Made by a program: the position numbers and the translations under genes. Positions 34,201 through 42,553 of a stretch of 64,000 nucleotides of DNA are shown one piece after another. Origin of the DNA: Accumulibacter sp036625275 (lineage in GTDB: Bacteria; Pseudomonadota; Gammaproteobacteria; Burkholderiales; Rhodocyclaceae); contig NZ_JAZKUD010000006.1 in the NCBI RefSeq assembly GCF_036625275.1, positions 38,295 to 102,294 of the forward strand, written 5' to 3'. How positions within the stretch are numbered: position 1 is the first letter of the stretch; the number at the start of each line of letters is the position of its first letter. Below the pieces are notes generated by a model. It was not told the DNA's origin. It saw only the letters and a program-made list of their open reading frames with translations, and did not search any database.

Positions 34201-36162
34201 CTACCAGCGCCGGACCTTGATGATGTGCGCCATCTTGGTGGTTGGAGCAAGTTCGACATAAGCCGTCGGACCATGCCAGCGATAGCGCTCGCCGGAGAGC
34301 AAGTCGTGCGCCTGGTATTGCTCGTCCTCGGGAATTCCGAAGGTGCCCAGTGGCACATGTAGGATCGAGTGGTGTGTGTGGAAGGGGTCGAGATTGACCA
34401 CGCAGATGACAATGTCCGAACGGTCTTCGGTCATTTTGGCATAGGCAAGGATATTGGGGTTGTCGGCGTTCAGGAAGAGCACATTGTTATAGGTCTGCAG
34501 GGCAGGGCATTCCTGGCGGATCTGGTTGATTCGGGTGATGATGTCGACGATGTTGCCCGGGGCTTTCCAGTCGCGCATCTTGATTTCGTATTTCTCCGAA
34601 TCGAGGTACTCTTCCTTGCCGGGAATCGCCTCGTTTTCGCACAGCTCGTAGCCGCTGTAGATGCCGTAGACGCTCGACAATGTTGCCGCTAGCACGGCGC
34701 GCATGATGAATGCCGGGCGACCGCCGAACTGCAGGATCGGTGGCAGGATGTCGGGGGTATTGGCAAAAAAGTTGCCGGTAAAGTATTCCTTCATCTCGCC
34801 ACAGGTCAGTTCGCTGACGTACTCGGTCAGGTCATGCTTATGATCGCGCCAGGTAAAGTAGGTGTAGGACTGGGCGAAACCGACTTTCGCCAGCAAGCGC
34901 ATCATCTTCGGTTTGGTGAAGGCTTCGGCCAGGAAGATGACTTGCGGGTGTTGCCGGTGCACTTCACCGATCACCCATTCCCAGAACGGCACCGGTTTGG
35001 TGTGCGGATTGTCGACCCGGAAGGTGGTGACGCCCTTGCCGATCCAGAACAGGAAAATCTTAAGCATTTCCTGCCACAGCCCGGCACGGTCGCTGGTCCC
35101 GAAATTGAGTGGGTAGACATCCTGATACTTCTTGGGCGGGTTTTCGGCGTACTTGATCGATCCATCGGGACGATGGAAAAACCAGTCCGGATGCTCGGCG
35201 ACATAGGGATGGTCGGGTGAACAGTTCATCACATAATCGAGCGCAATCTCGATTCCCAACTCACGGCAGGTGGCGACAAACTGGTCCCAGTCGTCCCAGG
35301 TACCGAGTTGTGGTTCCAGCGCCATGTGGCCGCCGTGTTTGTTGCCAATTGCCCAAGGACTGCCGACGTCGCCCGGTACAGCCACCAGACTGTTGTTTTT
35401 GCCCTTGCGAAAGCTATGGCCAATGGGGTGGATCGGCGGCAGATAGACAACGTCGAAACCCATCGCCTTGATGTCGTGCAGGCGACGAATGCTGTCCTGC
35501 AGCGTGCCATGCCGGTACGGCAGGTTGCCTTGCGAACGCGGGAAGAACTCGTACCAGGCAGCAAAACGGGCAATGGGCCGATTGACCATGATCGTCAAGG
35601 GCGGTGTCATTTGATGGCCCTCGCTGCGATCAGGGTAACTGGCCATCATGTTGCGCATGACCTTGCCGATGCCAAGGTCGATGGCGCCACGCTGTTCACC
35701 GGCTGCCAGCGCAGTTTCGATGGCTGCAATGATGCCCAGCATGCGGCTGAGATCCTCGCCGTGTGCCACGGCAGCCGACTTCTTGAGGACCACCAGACCC
35801 TCCAGCAGTTCGCTCCGGAGGTCGGCACCGGGCACGCTTTTCTTGGTGATTTCGTCCACCCACGACAGATAGATCTCGGCGTAGGCCTCGATGGTGTACT
35901 CCCAACGACCGATCGCGGTGACGGTAAACTCGCCGAACCAGCGGTCATTGTCACCCTGATTCATCGCGCTTTCCAGCCACTCAGTCTCCCCGGCCTGGCG
36001 TGCCTTGAGCACGGCCGCGAGCTTGAAGTGGCCCTCCTTGTAAATGTCGGCACTGACGGTGACTTTTTCACCGACGACACGCTTGATGGGGAAACGGCCG
36101 CCGTCCACTTGCGGCTCGACCGCTTCGATGACCACACGAGGGTATTCTTTGGGAATCATCAT
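34201..36162 (-). CDS. glgE: alpha-1,4-glucan:maltose-1-phosphate maltosyltransferase GlgE
   Basis: 653 aa from ATG 36162 (AGGAG just upstream). N-terminal DUF3416/GlgE domains (~1-190) precede the GH13_3 barrel: RFAAWYEFFPRSQGN, VVYLPPIHPIGHSFRKGKNN, IALDYVMNCSPDHPY, nucleophile Asp384 in FRVDNPHTKP, and acid/base Glu413 in FLAEAFTKP. The 29-residue interval between them equals that in Streptomyces GlgE (D394/E423). It transfers maltosyl units from maltose-1-phosphate onto growing alpha-glucan. It lies directly downstream of glgM (138-bp gap), the enzyme that makes maltose-1-phosphate from ADP-glucose. Confidence 0.95.
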   Translation of the reverse strand: MMIPKEYPRVVIEAVEPQVDGGRFPIKRVVGEKVTVSADIYKEGHFKLAAVLKARQAGETEWLESAMNQGDNDRWFGEFTVTAIGRWEYTIEAYAEIYLSWVDEITKKSVPGADLRSELLEGLVVLKKSAAVAHGEDLSRMLGIIAAIETALAAGEQRGAIDLGIGKVMRNMMASYPDRSEGHQMTPPLTIMVNRPIARFAAWYEFFPRSQGNLPYRHGTLQDSIRRLHDIKAMGFDVVYLPPIHPIGHSFRKGKNNSLVAVPGDVGSPWAIGNKHGGHMALEPQLGTWDDWDQFVATCRELGIEIALDYVMNCSPDHPYVAEHPDWFFHRPDGSIKYAENPPKKYQDVYPLNFGTSDRAGLWQEMLKIFLFWIGKGVTTFRVDNPHTKPVPFWEWVIGEVHRQHPQVIFLAEAFTKPKMMRLLAKVGFAQSYTYFTWRDHKHDLTEYVSELTCGEMKEYFTGNFFANTPDILPPILQFGGRPAFIMRAVLAATLSSVYGIYSGYELCENEAIPGKEEYLDSEKYEIKMRDWKAPGNIVDIITRINQIRQECPALQTYNNVLFLNADNPNILAYAKMTEDRSDIVICVVNLDPFHTHHSILHVPLGTFGIPEDEQYQAHDLLSGERYRWHGPTAYVELAPTTKMAHIIKVRRW

Positions 36163-36300
36163 CCTGCTCCTAAATCCTGAATCCTGAACCGGCGAGGCCG
36201 GAAGCGTTGGGTCTGTAGGGCGCCGGCCGGTGTGCGCCGGCAACGTGCAGACCGACGGTCGCGAGCCGGGCGTCGCCGTGGCTGTCGACAAACGCCGACA

Positions 36301-37512
36301 TCACTTCACCAGCGAATCGTAGAGTCGTTTCGTTTGTTGCGCGATGCTCGACCAGCTAAAGACTTCGCGCGCCCGCTGCTGACCTGCTGCGGCCATCGAT
36401 GCGGCGAGTTCCGGGTTATCGAGAATCTTGTTGATTGCGGCCGCCAGATCGCGCGAAAAGACATCCGGGTTGACCGGCTCGAAAGGGGCGACATGCAGTT
36501 GCTCGAGCGGCACCAGGTAGCCGGTGACGCCATCGATGACGACCTCCTTGATGCCCCCGACGGCACTTGCCACGACCGCGGTACGGCAGGCCATGGCTTC
36601 AAGGTTGATGATCCCGAACGGCTCGTAGATCGACGGACAGCAGAACACCGTGGCATGCGAATAGAGCTGGATCGCTTCTTCCTTGCTCACCATTTCCTGT
36701 ATCCAGACCACGTTCTGGAAACCTTCCTGGCGAACACGCTTGACGGCAGCCTTCATTTCGGCCAGGACTTCGGGGGTGTCGGGGGCGCCGGCGCAGAGGA
36801 CGACCTGCGCGTCGGGGTTGATGTAATGAATGGCATTGACCAGGTGGACGATGCCTTTCTGACGCGTGATCCGGCCGACGAAGAGGACCATTGGCTTGTC
36901 GGGGTCGACGCCAAACTTTTCGAGGGCAGTTGTTTCGTCGGTCGGGTGGTACTGGTCGACATTGATGCCATTGTAGATCACCGTGATTTTCGCCGGGTCG
37001 ATGTCGAAATGCTCGAGGATGTCGGCCTTGGTTCCCTGCGAGACGGCGATCACGGCGTCGGCCATGCTCAACGAAGTCCGTTCGACCCATGACGACATGT
37101 CATAGCCACAGCCGAGCTGCTCGCGTTTCCATGGGCGCAGCGGTTCCAGCGAATGCACTGTATGGACCAGCGGAATGCCATAGAGGGTTTTTGCCAGGAT
37201 GCCGCCCAAATGGGCGTACCAGGTGTGTACATGCACCAGGTCGGCGTCGACCTGATCGCTCAGCGTCTGCAGGTTGGTCTCGAAAGTATCCAGTGCGCCG
37301 CTCAGTTTCTTGTCGACATGCGCGAAACTTCCCTTGCCGAAAGGGTAGCCCTTGATGCGCACGCCATCACTGCTGACCGCATCCTGGTCACCGAAGGAGC
37401 GGACTTCGACATGCATCAGCCTGGCAAGTTCGCCAGACAGATACTCAACGTGAACCCCGGCTCCGCCGTAGACGTGAGGAGGGTATTCGCGCGTCAATAG
37501 GAGTACTTTCAT
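36301..37512 (-). CDS. glgM: GT4 glycogen synthase / maltose-1-phosphate synthase GlgM type
   Basis: 403 aa from ATG 37512. GT4 (GT-B) fold: MKVLLLTREYPPHVYGGAGVH at the start, DLVHVHTWYAHLGG, HTVHSLEPLRPWKREQLG, YNGINVDQYHP, and the nucleotide-sugar block PSIYEPFGIINLEAMACRTAVVAS with Glu in EPFG. This is the actinobacterial 'GlgA' (Corynebacterium/mycobacterial GlgM) family and not the GT5 E. coli GlgA. In mycobacteria it joins ADP-glucose to glucose-1-phosphate to give maltose-1-phosphate. Position just upstream of glgE supports that role here. It could still elongate glycogen directly. Confidence 0.9.
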   Translation of the reverse strand: MKVLLLTREYPPHVYGGAGVHVEYLSGELARLMHVEVRSFGDQDAVSSDGVRIKGYPFGKGSFAHVDKKLSGALDTFETNLQTLSDQVDADLVHVHTWYAHLGGILAKTLYGIPLVHTVHSLEPLRPWKREQLGCGYDMSSWVERTSLSMADAVIAVSQGTKADILEHFDIDPAKITVIYNGINVDQYHPTDETTALEKFGVDPDKPMVLFVGRITRQKGIVHLVNAIHYINPDAQVVLCAGAPDTPEVLAEMKAAVKRVRQEGFQNVVWIQEMVSKEEAIQLYSHATVFCCPSIYEPFGIINLEAMACRTAVVASAVGGIKEVVIDGVTGYLVPLEQLHVAPFEPVNPDVFSRDLAAAINKILDNPELAASMAAAGQQRAREVFSWSSIAQQTKRLYDSLVK

Positions 37513-37749
37513 TGCGGTACTTTCTATGCTGTGGTTATGAGGTGGACGTGCTCTCGGCACGTCGTTTGAAGGCCCTCTCATTGTAGCGGGAAAGGTCTTT
37601 GCCGGCCATGTCGGCAGCGCTGTTGGGCGTCGAATCGGGTGGCCCCGGGAGAAAGAACCGCGAAAACCGCGGTCGCCTCCGACCGGGCGGCAGGGAGTGT
37701 TCTGGCATTCGATGGCGACGGCGGCGGGCAGGACGGGTAAAATAGGCCC

Positions 37750-38427
37750 ATGAATCTACTGGCCATCGAAACCTCGACCGATCTCGGCTCCATTGCCCTC
37801 TGGTGCGATGGCGTCGTACTGCAGCGTTTCTGTCCGGTCGGTGTGGCTCATTCGGAAACGCTGCTGCCGCTGATCCGCGCGACGCTTTGCGAGGCCGGGC
37901 TCGGCTTTGCCGATCTGCACGGAATCGCCTTCGCGTCCGGTCCCGGATCGTTTACCGGTCTGCGTGTCGCTTGTGGAGTCACCCAGGGTCTGGCCTTCGC
38001 CCATCGGCTACCGGTCATTCCGATCGGTACCCTCGATGCCATGGCGCTGGCCAGTGGCGGGGAACAGGTGCTGGTACTGCTCGACGCCCGCATGGGCGAG
38101 GTCTATTACGGCTGGTTTTCTGCGGCGGTGCCGCTCGCTGCGGTCGGGGTTTGCCAGCCGTCGGCGTTGCCGCTGCCCGACTCGGCGGGCTGGCTGGCCT
38201 GTGGCAATGGCCTCGGTGCCTATCCCTCGCTGCGTGCGCGGCTGGCCGGCTGCGTGCACCTCTGGCAGCCCGAACTGATGCCCGCTGCCGACGCTGTTGC
38301 CAGTCTTGCCGCAGCACGCCTGGCGCGTGATGAGGGGATCGATGTGGCTGCTGCGGCGCCGCTGTACGTCCGTAACAAGGTCGCATGGACAGTCACCGAG
38401 CGCCTGGCGATGGGTGGCAAAGCGTGA
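37750..38427 (+). CDS. tsaB: tRNA N6-threonylcarbamoyladenosine protein TsaB
   Basis: 225 aa. The ASKHA-fold N-terminus NLLAIETSTDLGSIAL, SETLLPLIRATL and the family signature GIAFASGPGSFTGLRVACG are diagnostic. TsaB scaffolds TsaD/TsaE for t6A37 synthesis on ANN-reading tRNAs. A -10-like TAAAAT (37738-37743) lies just before the ATG. Its stop overlaps the rimI start (GTGA), a common tsaB-rimI arrangement. Confidence 0.95.
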   Translation: MNLLAIETSTDLGSIALWCDGVVLQRFCPVGVAHSETLLPLIRATLCEAGLGFADLHGIAFASGPGSFTGLRVACGVTQGLAFAHRLPVIPIGTLDAMALASGGEQVLVLLDARMGEVYYGWFSAAVPLAAVGVCQPSALPLPDSAGWLACGNGLGAYPSLRARLAGCVHLWQPELMPAADAVASLAAARLARDEGIDVAAAAPLYVRNKVAWTVTERLAMGGKA

Positions 38428-38900
38428 GCGCCGTGCTTGCAGCGAGACTCTCGATGCTGCCGATGTACCCTGCCGACCTTGACGAGATCATCGAGATCGA
38501 AAATCGCGTTTATCCGTTTCCCTGGTCGCGGGCCAATTTCGTCGATTCGATCGCTGCTGGCTACAGTGTCTGGGGGGGGCGTCTCGCCGACGAGTTGGTG
38601 GGCTACTATGTCCTGATGATGGTCGTGGACGAGGCGCACTTGCTCAACATCAGTGTTGCCGAGCAGCACCAGGGAAGAGGGATTGGTGCTTGCCTGCTGC
38701 GCCACGCCATGCGCCTTGCCCGGCAGGCGGGTGCGTGCAGCGTCTTGCTCGAGGTTCGCCCGTCGAACGCGCAGGCGCTGGCGATCTATCAGCATTTCGG
38801 TTTTCGACAGATCGGCGTGCGACGCGGCTACTATCCGGCAGAAAAGGGGAACGAGGATGCACTGGTAATGCGGCAGATACTGCCTGGGAGGGCGAAATGA
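38424..38900 (+). CDS. rimI: ribosomal-protein-alanine N-acetyltransferase RimI
   Basis: 158 aa from a GTG at 38424 that overlaps the tsaB stop (GTGA). The frame continues upstream but only as a tsaB shadow. GNAT motifs: IIEIENRVYPFPWSRANFVDSI, VGYYVLMMVVDEAHLLNISV, acetyl-CoA loop EQHQGRGIGACLL (Q/RxxGxG/A) and NAQALAIYQHFGFRQIGVRRGYY. It acetylates the N-terminal Ala of ribosomal protein S18. It overlaps the uracil-DNA glycosylase start by ATGA. Confidence 0.94.
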   Translation: MSAVLAARLSMLPMYPADLDEIIEIENRVYPFPWSRANFVDSIAAGYSVWGGRLADELVGYYVLMMVVDEAHLLNISVAEQHQGRGIGACLLRHAMRLARQAGACSVLLEVRPSNAQALAIYQHFGFRQIGVRRGYYPAEKGNEDALVMRQILPGRAK

Positions 38901-39757
38901 TCGCCAAGAAGCCGAGCAGTGGGCCGTTGACGCGCGTGCAACTGTTGTACGAGATCGGCCTGTCGCCGCAGTGGCAGTTGCGCGCGCAGCGCGCGGTGGC
39001 GCTTGCCCCGTCGCGCGTGCCGGCGCCCCTTCCGGACGAACGGTGTCCCGCGGCGGCAAACGCGATCACCGCCATCACCGAACTCGCGCCGTCGCCCGCC
39101 GCAACCGGTGTTCCTGCCTTGGCGCGGTCGCAGGCTATCGCCGGCATGTCCTGGGAGCAATTGCAGCACAGTGTAACCTCCTGCCGGGCATGTGTGCTTT
39201 GCCAGCAGCGGCGGCAGGCGGTGCTCGGCGTCGGCGATGTCGCCGCCGGCTGGCTGTTCATCGGCGAGGGGCCGGGAGCTGAAGAAGACGCGCGTGGCGA
39301 ACCTTTCGTGGGTCCGGCGGGCCAGTTGCTCGATGCCATGCTCGCGGCGATCGGCCTGCAGCGGGGCAGGGATGTCTACATCGCCAACGCCGTGAAGTGT
39401 CGTCCACCCAACAATCGAACGCCGGAGTCTGCCGAGATCGCGACCTGCGCACCCTATCTGCAGCGACAGATTGCGCTGATCCAGCCACGACTGATCGTTC
39501 TCCTGGGCCGCGCAGCAGCGCATGCGCTGCTCGGTGAGGTGGGTTCGCTGGCCAGTCTGCGCGGCCAGACTTTCGCTTATCCGGTGCCGCAAGCGGGTGG
39601 ACGCGCCATTCCGGTGGTAGTCACCTACCATCCGGCCTATCTGTTGCGCACCCTGACGGACAAAGCCAAAGCCTGGGAGGACCTGTGCCGCGCACGCAGA
39701 CTGATGCGGGCAACCCAGGCCGCTGCCGCGCAAGCTGCTCCGTCGCTGCCTGCGTAG
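38897..39757 (+). CDS. uracil-DNA glycosylase family 4 (Fe-S type)
   Basis: 286 aa. The first ~85 residues are an Ala/Pro-rich linker common in betaproteobacterial homologues. The domain has Fe-S cysteines C96-x2-C99 (CRACVLC), C168 and C184; the 16-residue C-to-C interval is as in Thermus UDGa. Motif 1 is GEGPGAEEDARGEPFVGPAGQLLD, split at 123-146, and motif 2 is VVTYHPAYLLR. It removes uracil from DNA. It overlaps rimI by ATGA and forms the usual tsaB-rimI-udg cluster. Confidence 0.93.
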   Translation: MIAKKPSSGPLTRVQLLYEIGLSPQWQLRAQRAVALAPSRVPAPLPDERCPAAANAITAITELAPSPAATGVPALARSQAIAGMSWEQLQHSVTSCRACVLCQQRRQAVLGVGDVAAGWLFIGEGPGAEEDARGEPFVGPAGQLLDAMLAAIGLQRGRDVYIANAVKCRPPNNRTPESAEIATCAPYLQRQIALIQPRLIVLLGRAAAHALLGEVGSLASLRGQTFAYPVPQAGGRAIPVVVTYHPAYLLRTLTDKAKAWEDLCRARRLMRATQAAAAQAAPSLPA

Positions 39758-39843
39758 CCCGCCGAAGCGGCTTGCCACTTGAGAAATCAGCGAAAGTCGC
39801 CAATTGGGCGGTACCCTGTTCACTCCTCATCAAGGAAAATGTC

Positions 39844-40503
39844 ATGCGACTGCGAATTCTGATCCTCCTGACCCTGTTTACCGGTCTGCTCTCCGGCTGC
39901 GGTTACAATACCTTTCAGAGCGGCGACGAGGCGATCAAGTCGGCCTGGTCCGAGGTGCTCAACCAGTATCAGCGGCGAGCCGACCTGGTACCGAACCTGG
40001 TGGCGACGGTACAGGGCTACGCCAGCCACGAGAAGGACGTGCTGACCCAGGTCACGCAGGCGCGCGCGCGGGTGGGTGCGATTCAGGCAACGCCGGAACT
40101 GGTCAATGATCCCGAGGCCTTTGCCAGGTTCCAGCAGGCGCAGGTCGGGCTCAAGAGCGCGCTGTCACGTTTGCTGGCGGTTTCCGAAAATTATCCCCAG
40201 TTGAAGGCGGATGCCGCTTTCCGCGACCTGCAGGCACAGCTCGAAGGCACCGAGAACCGGATTACCGTGGCCCGTAACCGTTACATCAAGGCGGTCGAGG
40301 GCTACAATGTTTCGGTACGTACCTTCCCGAACAATCTCACGGCGATGATCTTCGGTTACACCGTGAAGCCGAACTTCAGTGTCGAGAACGAGCAGGCGAT
40401 TTCGACGGCGCCGAAGGTTGATTTCGCCAGGCCAGCGCCGGCATCGCCTGCCGCCGCTACGCCGACAGACGCCGGCAGGCCGGCGCCAGCAGCCAGTTAC
40501 TGA
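39844..40503 (+). CDS. lemA: LemA family lipoprotein
   Basis: 219 aa, ATG 39844 with AAGGA upstream. The signal peptide ends LLSGC, a lipobox, and is followed by GYNTFQSGDEAIKSAWSEVLNQYQRRADLVPNL (in two parts), the LemA hallmark, then long alpha helices and PNNLTAMIFGYTVKPNFSV. A Pro/Ala-rich tail closes it. LemA proteins form a helical bundle at the membrane, typically beside TPM-domain proteins, as here. The biological role is not established. Confidence 0.92.
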   Translation: MRLRILILLTLFTGLLSGCGYNTFQSGDEAIKSAWSEVLNQYQRRADLVPNLVATVQGYASHEKDVLTQVTQARARVGAIQATPELVNDPEAFARFQQAQVGLKSALSRLLAVSENYPQLKADAAFRDLQAQLEGTENRITVARNRYIKAVEGYNVSVRTFPNNLTAMIFGYTVKPNFSVENEQAISTAPKVDFARPAPASPAAATPTDAGRPAPAASY

Positions 40504-40509
40504 GCAGCC

Positions 40510-41388
40510 GTGTCAAGCCTTCCGGCCCGTCTTGCCGCCTGGCTGTTGGGCCTATTGCTGCTGGTCGGTGCAGGTTTTGCCCGTGCCGACGAACCACAGG
40601 CGATTCCCCCGCTGGCGGCGCGGGTGACCGACCTGACCCGTACGCTTGGCGTCGATCAGCGTCAGCGGATCGACGCCAGGTTGGCTGCTTTCGAGAACGC
40701 CAGGGGATCGCAGATTGCCGTGTTGATCGTTCCGACGGTCCAGCCGGAAAGCATCGAGCAATACGCGCTGCGCGTCGTCGAGTCCTGGAAACTGGGTCGC
40801 CGCGGTGTCGATGACGGCGCGCTGCTGCTGATTGCCAAGAATGATCGGAAACTTCGCATCGAGGTGGGCTACGGTCTGGAAGGAGCACTCAACGATGCGA
40901 CCGCGAAGCGAATCATCAGCGAGACGATCAGCCCGCGTTTCAAGAAGGGCGATTTCTACGGCGGCATCGATGCCGGGGTCGCCGCGATGATGCAGGTAAT
41001 CGCCGGCGAAGCGCTGCCACCGGCAGCACCGGTCGATGGCGCTCGGCGTGCCGATGTGGACGATCATTTCGAGATGCTGCTGTTGATCGGCTTCGTCCTG
41101 GTCTTTGTGGTTGGCGGCGTCCTGCGAGCCATTTTTGGACGTTTTCTGGCGGCCGGCATGGTGGGTGTCGCCGCCGGGGTGATCGCTGCGATGCTGATCT
41201 CGTCGCTGCTGATCGCCGCCGTCCTGGGTGTAGTGGCCGCCATCGTTTCGCTGTTTCTCGGCATGCGGGGAGGCAGCGGCTGGTCATCCGGCGGCATTTC
41301 CTGGGGCGGTGGCGGCGGGCGTGGCTCCGGCGGGTTTTCAGGGGGCGGCGGCAGCTTCGGCGGCGGCGGTGCTTCGGGAGACTGGTGA
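40510..41388 (+). CDS. TPM domain membrane protein (YgcG family)
   Basis: 292 aa from GTG 40510. Signal peptide, then the TPM domain (ARVTDLTRTLGVDQRQRID, QIAVLIVPTVQPESIEQYALRV, DDGALLLIAKNDRKLRIEVGYGLEG, SETISPRFKKGDFYGGI). Two or three TM helices follow at ~175-250, and a Gly/Ser-rich tail (GGGGGRGSGGFSGGGGSF) ends it. This is the classic partner of LemA. The domain is phosphatase-like by fold in some members. The next TPM gene overlaps its stop (TGATG). Confidence 0.9.
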   Translation: MSSLPARLAAWLLGLLLLVGAGFARADEPQAIPPLAARVTDLTRTLGVDQRQRIDARLAAFENARGSQIAVLIVPTVQPESIEQYALRVVESWKLGRRGVDDGALLLIAKNDRKLRIEVGYGLEGALNDATAKRIISETISPRFKKGDFYGGIDAGVAAMMQVIAGEALPPAAPVDGARRADVDDHFEMLLLIGFVLVFVVGGVLRAIFGRFLAAGMVGVAAGVIAAMLISSLLIAAVLGVVAAIVSLFLGMRGGSGWSSGGISWGGGGGRGSGGFSGGGGSFGGGGASGDW

Positions 41389-41885
41389 TGCGATTGCAGA
41401 GAATTTTTCGTCATCTGGTGCTGCCGCACTGGTGGGTGTTGCGTGCGCTTCCCGCTGCATCGTTGCAGCGAATCGAGCGGGCGGTTGCTGCCTCGGAATC
41501 GATGCATCGTGGCGAGTTGCGCGTGGTGGTCGAGGCCAATCTGCCCCTGTCCGGTCTGTGGCGCGGTCAGTCGGCACGGGCGCGGGCGATCGAACTGTTT
41601 TCGCAGTTACGGGTCTGGGACACCGAGGAAAATAGCGGCGTGCTGATTTATCTGCAGTGGATCGATCGGCGTGTGGAAATCGTCGCGGATCGCGGCATCA
41701 ACGCCTGCGTTGGGCAGGCATTCTGGGACGGTGTCTGCCGCCAAATGGAAAGCGCTTTCCGGAGCAAGGATTTCGAGGGCGGTACGCTGCTTGCATTGCG
41801 CACGATCACCGCCGCACTGGCTGAACACTTCGCTGCCACAGGCGAAAAATCCAACGAGCTACCCAATGCCCCGCTGGTGCTTTAA
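41388..41885 (+). CDS. second TPM domain protein
   Basis: 165 aa from ATG 41388 (GTG 41385 also possible), overlapping the previous stop. It is a soluble version without signal peptide: HRGELRVVVEANLPLS, RAIELFSQLRVWDTEENSGVLIYLQWIDRRVEIVADRGI (in parts), and GTLLALRTITAALAEHF. LemA-TPM-TPM triplets are common in beta- and gammaproteobacteria. It converges with the lrp-type gene. Confidence 0.88.
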   Translation: MRLQRIFRHLVLPHWWVLRALPAASLQRIERAVAASESMHRGELRVVVEANLPLSGLWRGQSARARAIELFSQLRVWDTEENSGVLIYLQWIDRRVEIVADRGINACVGQAFWDGVCRQMESAFRSKDFEGGTLLALRTITAALAEHFAATGEKSNELPNAPLVL

Positions 41886-41947
41886 CGTGGAAGTCGCGCC
41901 TGCGACGCACGCACCTTCCCTCTGATGCAGGCGGGAGGGGGGAGGAA

Positions 41948-42469
41948 TCAGCTTTCGGCATAGCGCACGCGCGGGCGTGACTTGCTCGGCTGGGTGAGAT
42001 GGTCGAGAGGCAGGACATGCGTCTGTTTGACTGTCTGCAGGGCAATGCTGGTCTTGATGCGGGCAACGCCAGGTAGACACAGCAGGCGCTTCATCATCAA
42101 CTGGGAAAACACCGCCAGATCGGGAACCACGATACGCAGCATGTAGTCCGCGTCGCCACTGACAGAGAAGCAGTCAACGACTTCCGGCATGGCCGCGATG
42201 GCGTTTTCAAAGGCCCCGCTGGCCGCATCGTTGTGCCGTTCGAGGATCACCTGGGCAAAAGCGGTGACTCCCAGGCCCAGCGCCGTGGGGGCAAGCAGCG
42301 CAACATATCCGGCGATGATGCCATCTTCCTCGAGCCGCTGGATGCGGCGACTGATCTGTGACGCAGAGAGACGGATCTGCTCACCGAGCGTTGCGTTGGT
42401 GGCGTTGCCCTTGCGCTGTAACGCATCAAGCAATGCAAGATCGTAACGGTCAATGGTGATTTTGGACAT
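41948..42469 (-). CDS. Lrp/AsnC family transcriptional regulator
   Basis: 173 aa from ATG 42469; an upstream in-frame GTG at 42478 is possible. HTH: IDRYDLALLDALQRKGNATNATLGEQIRLSASQISRRI (in two parts), followed by the RAM ligand-binding domain with MPEVVDCFSVSGDADYMLRIVV and LPGVARIKTSIALQTVK. Such regulators sense amino acids. No clear target operon is adjacent; lplT is divergently placed only on its far side. Its basic C-terminal tail KSRPRVRY is slightly longer than usual. Confidence 0.92.
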   Translation of the reverse strand: MSKITIDRYDLALLDALQRKGNATNATLGEQIRLSASQISRRIQRLEEDGIIAGYVALLAPTALGLGVTAFAQVILERHNDAASGAFENAIAAMPEVVDCFSVSGDADYMLRIVVPDLAVFSQLMMKRLLCLPGVARIKTSIALQTVKQTHVLPLDHLTQPSKSRPRVRYAES

Positions 42470-42553
42470 GATCGGCACTTTCTGTGCATGAAATATGCGC
42501 AGTATAGCGGTTTTTGCCCTTGGTTCAATCAGCCGGGAATGGCCCGGGCCAGT

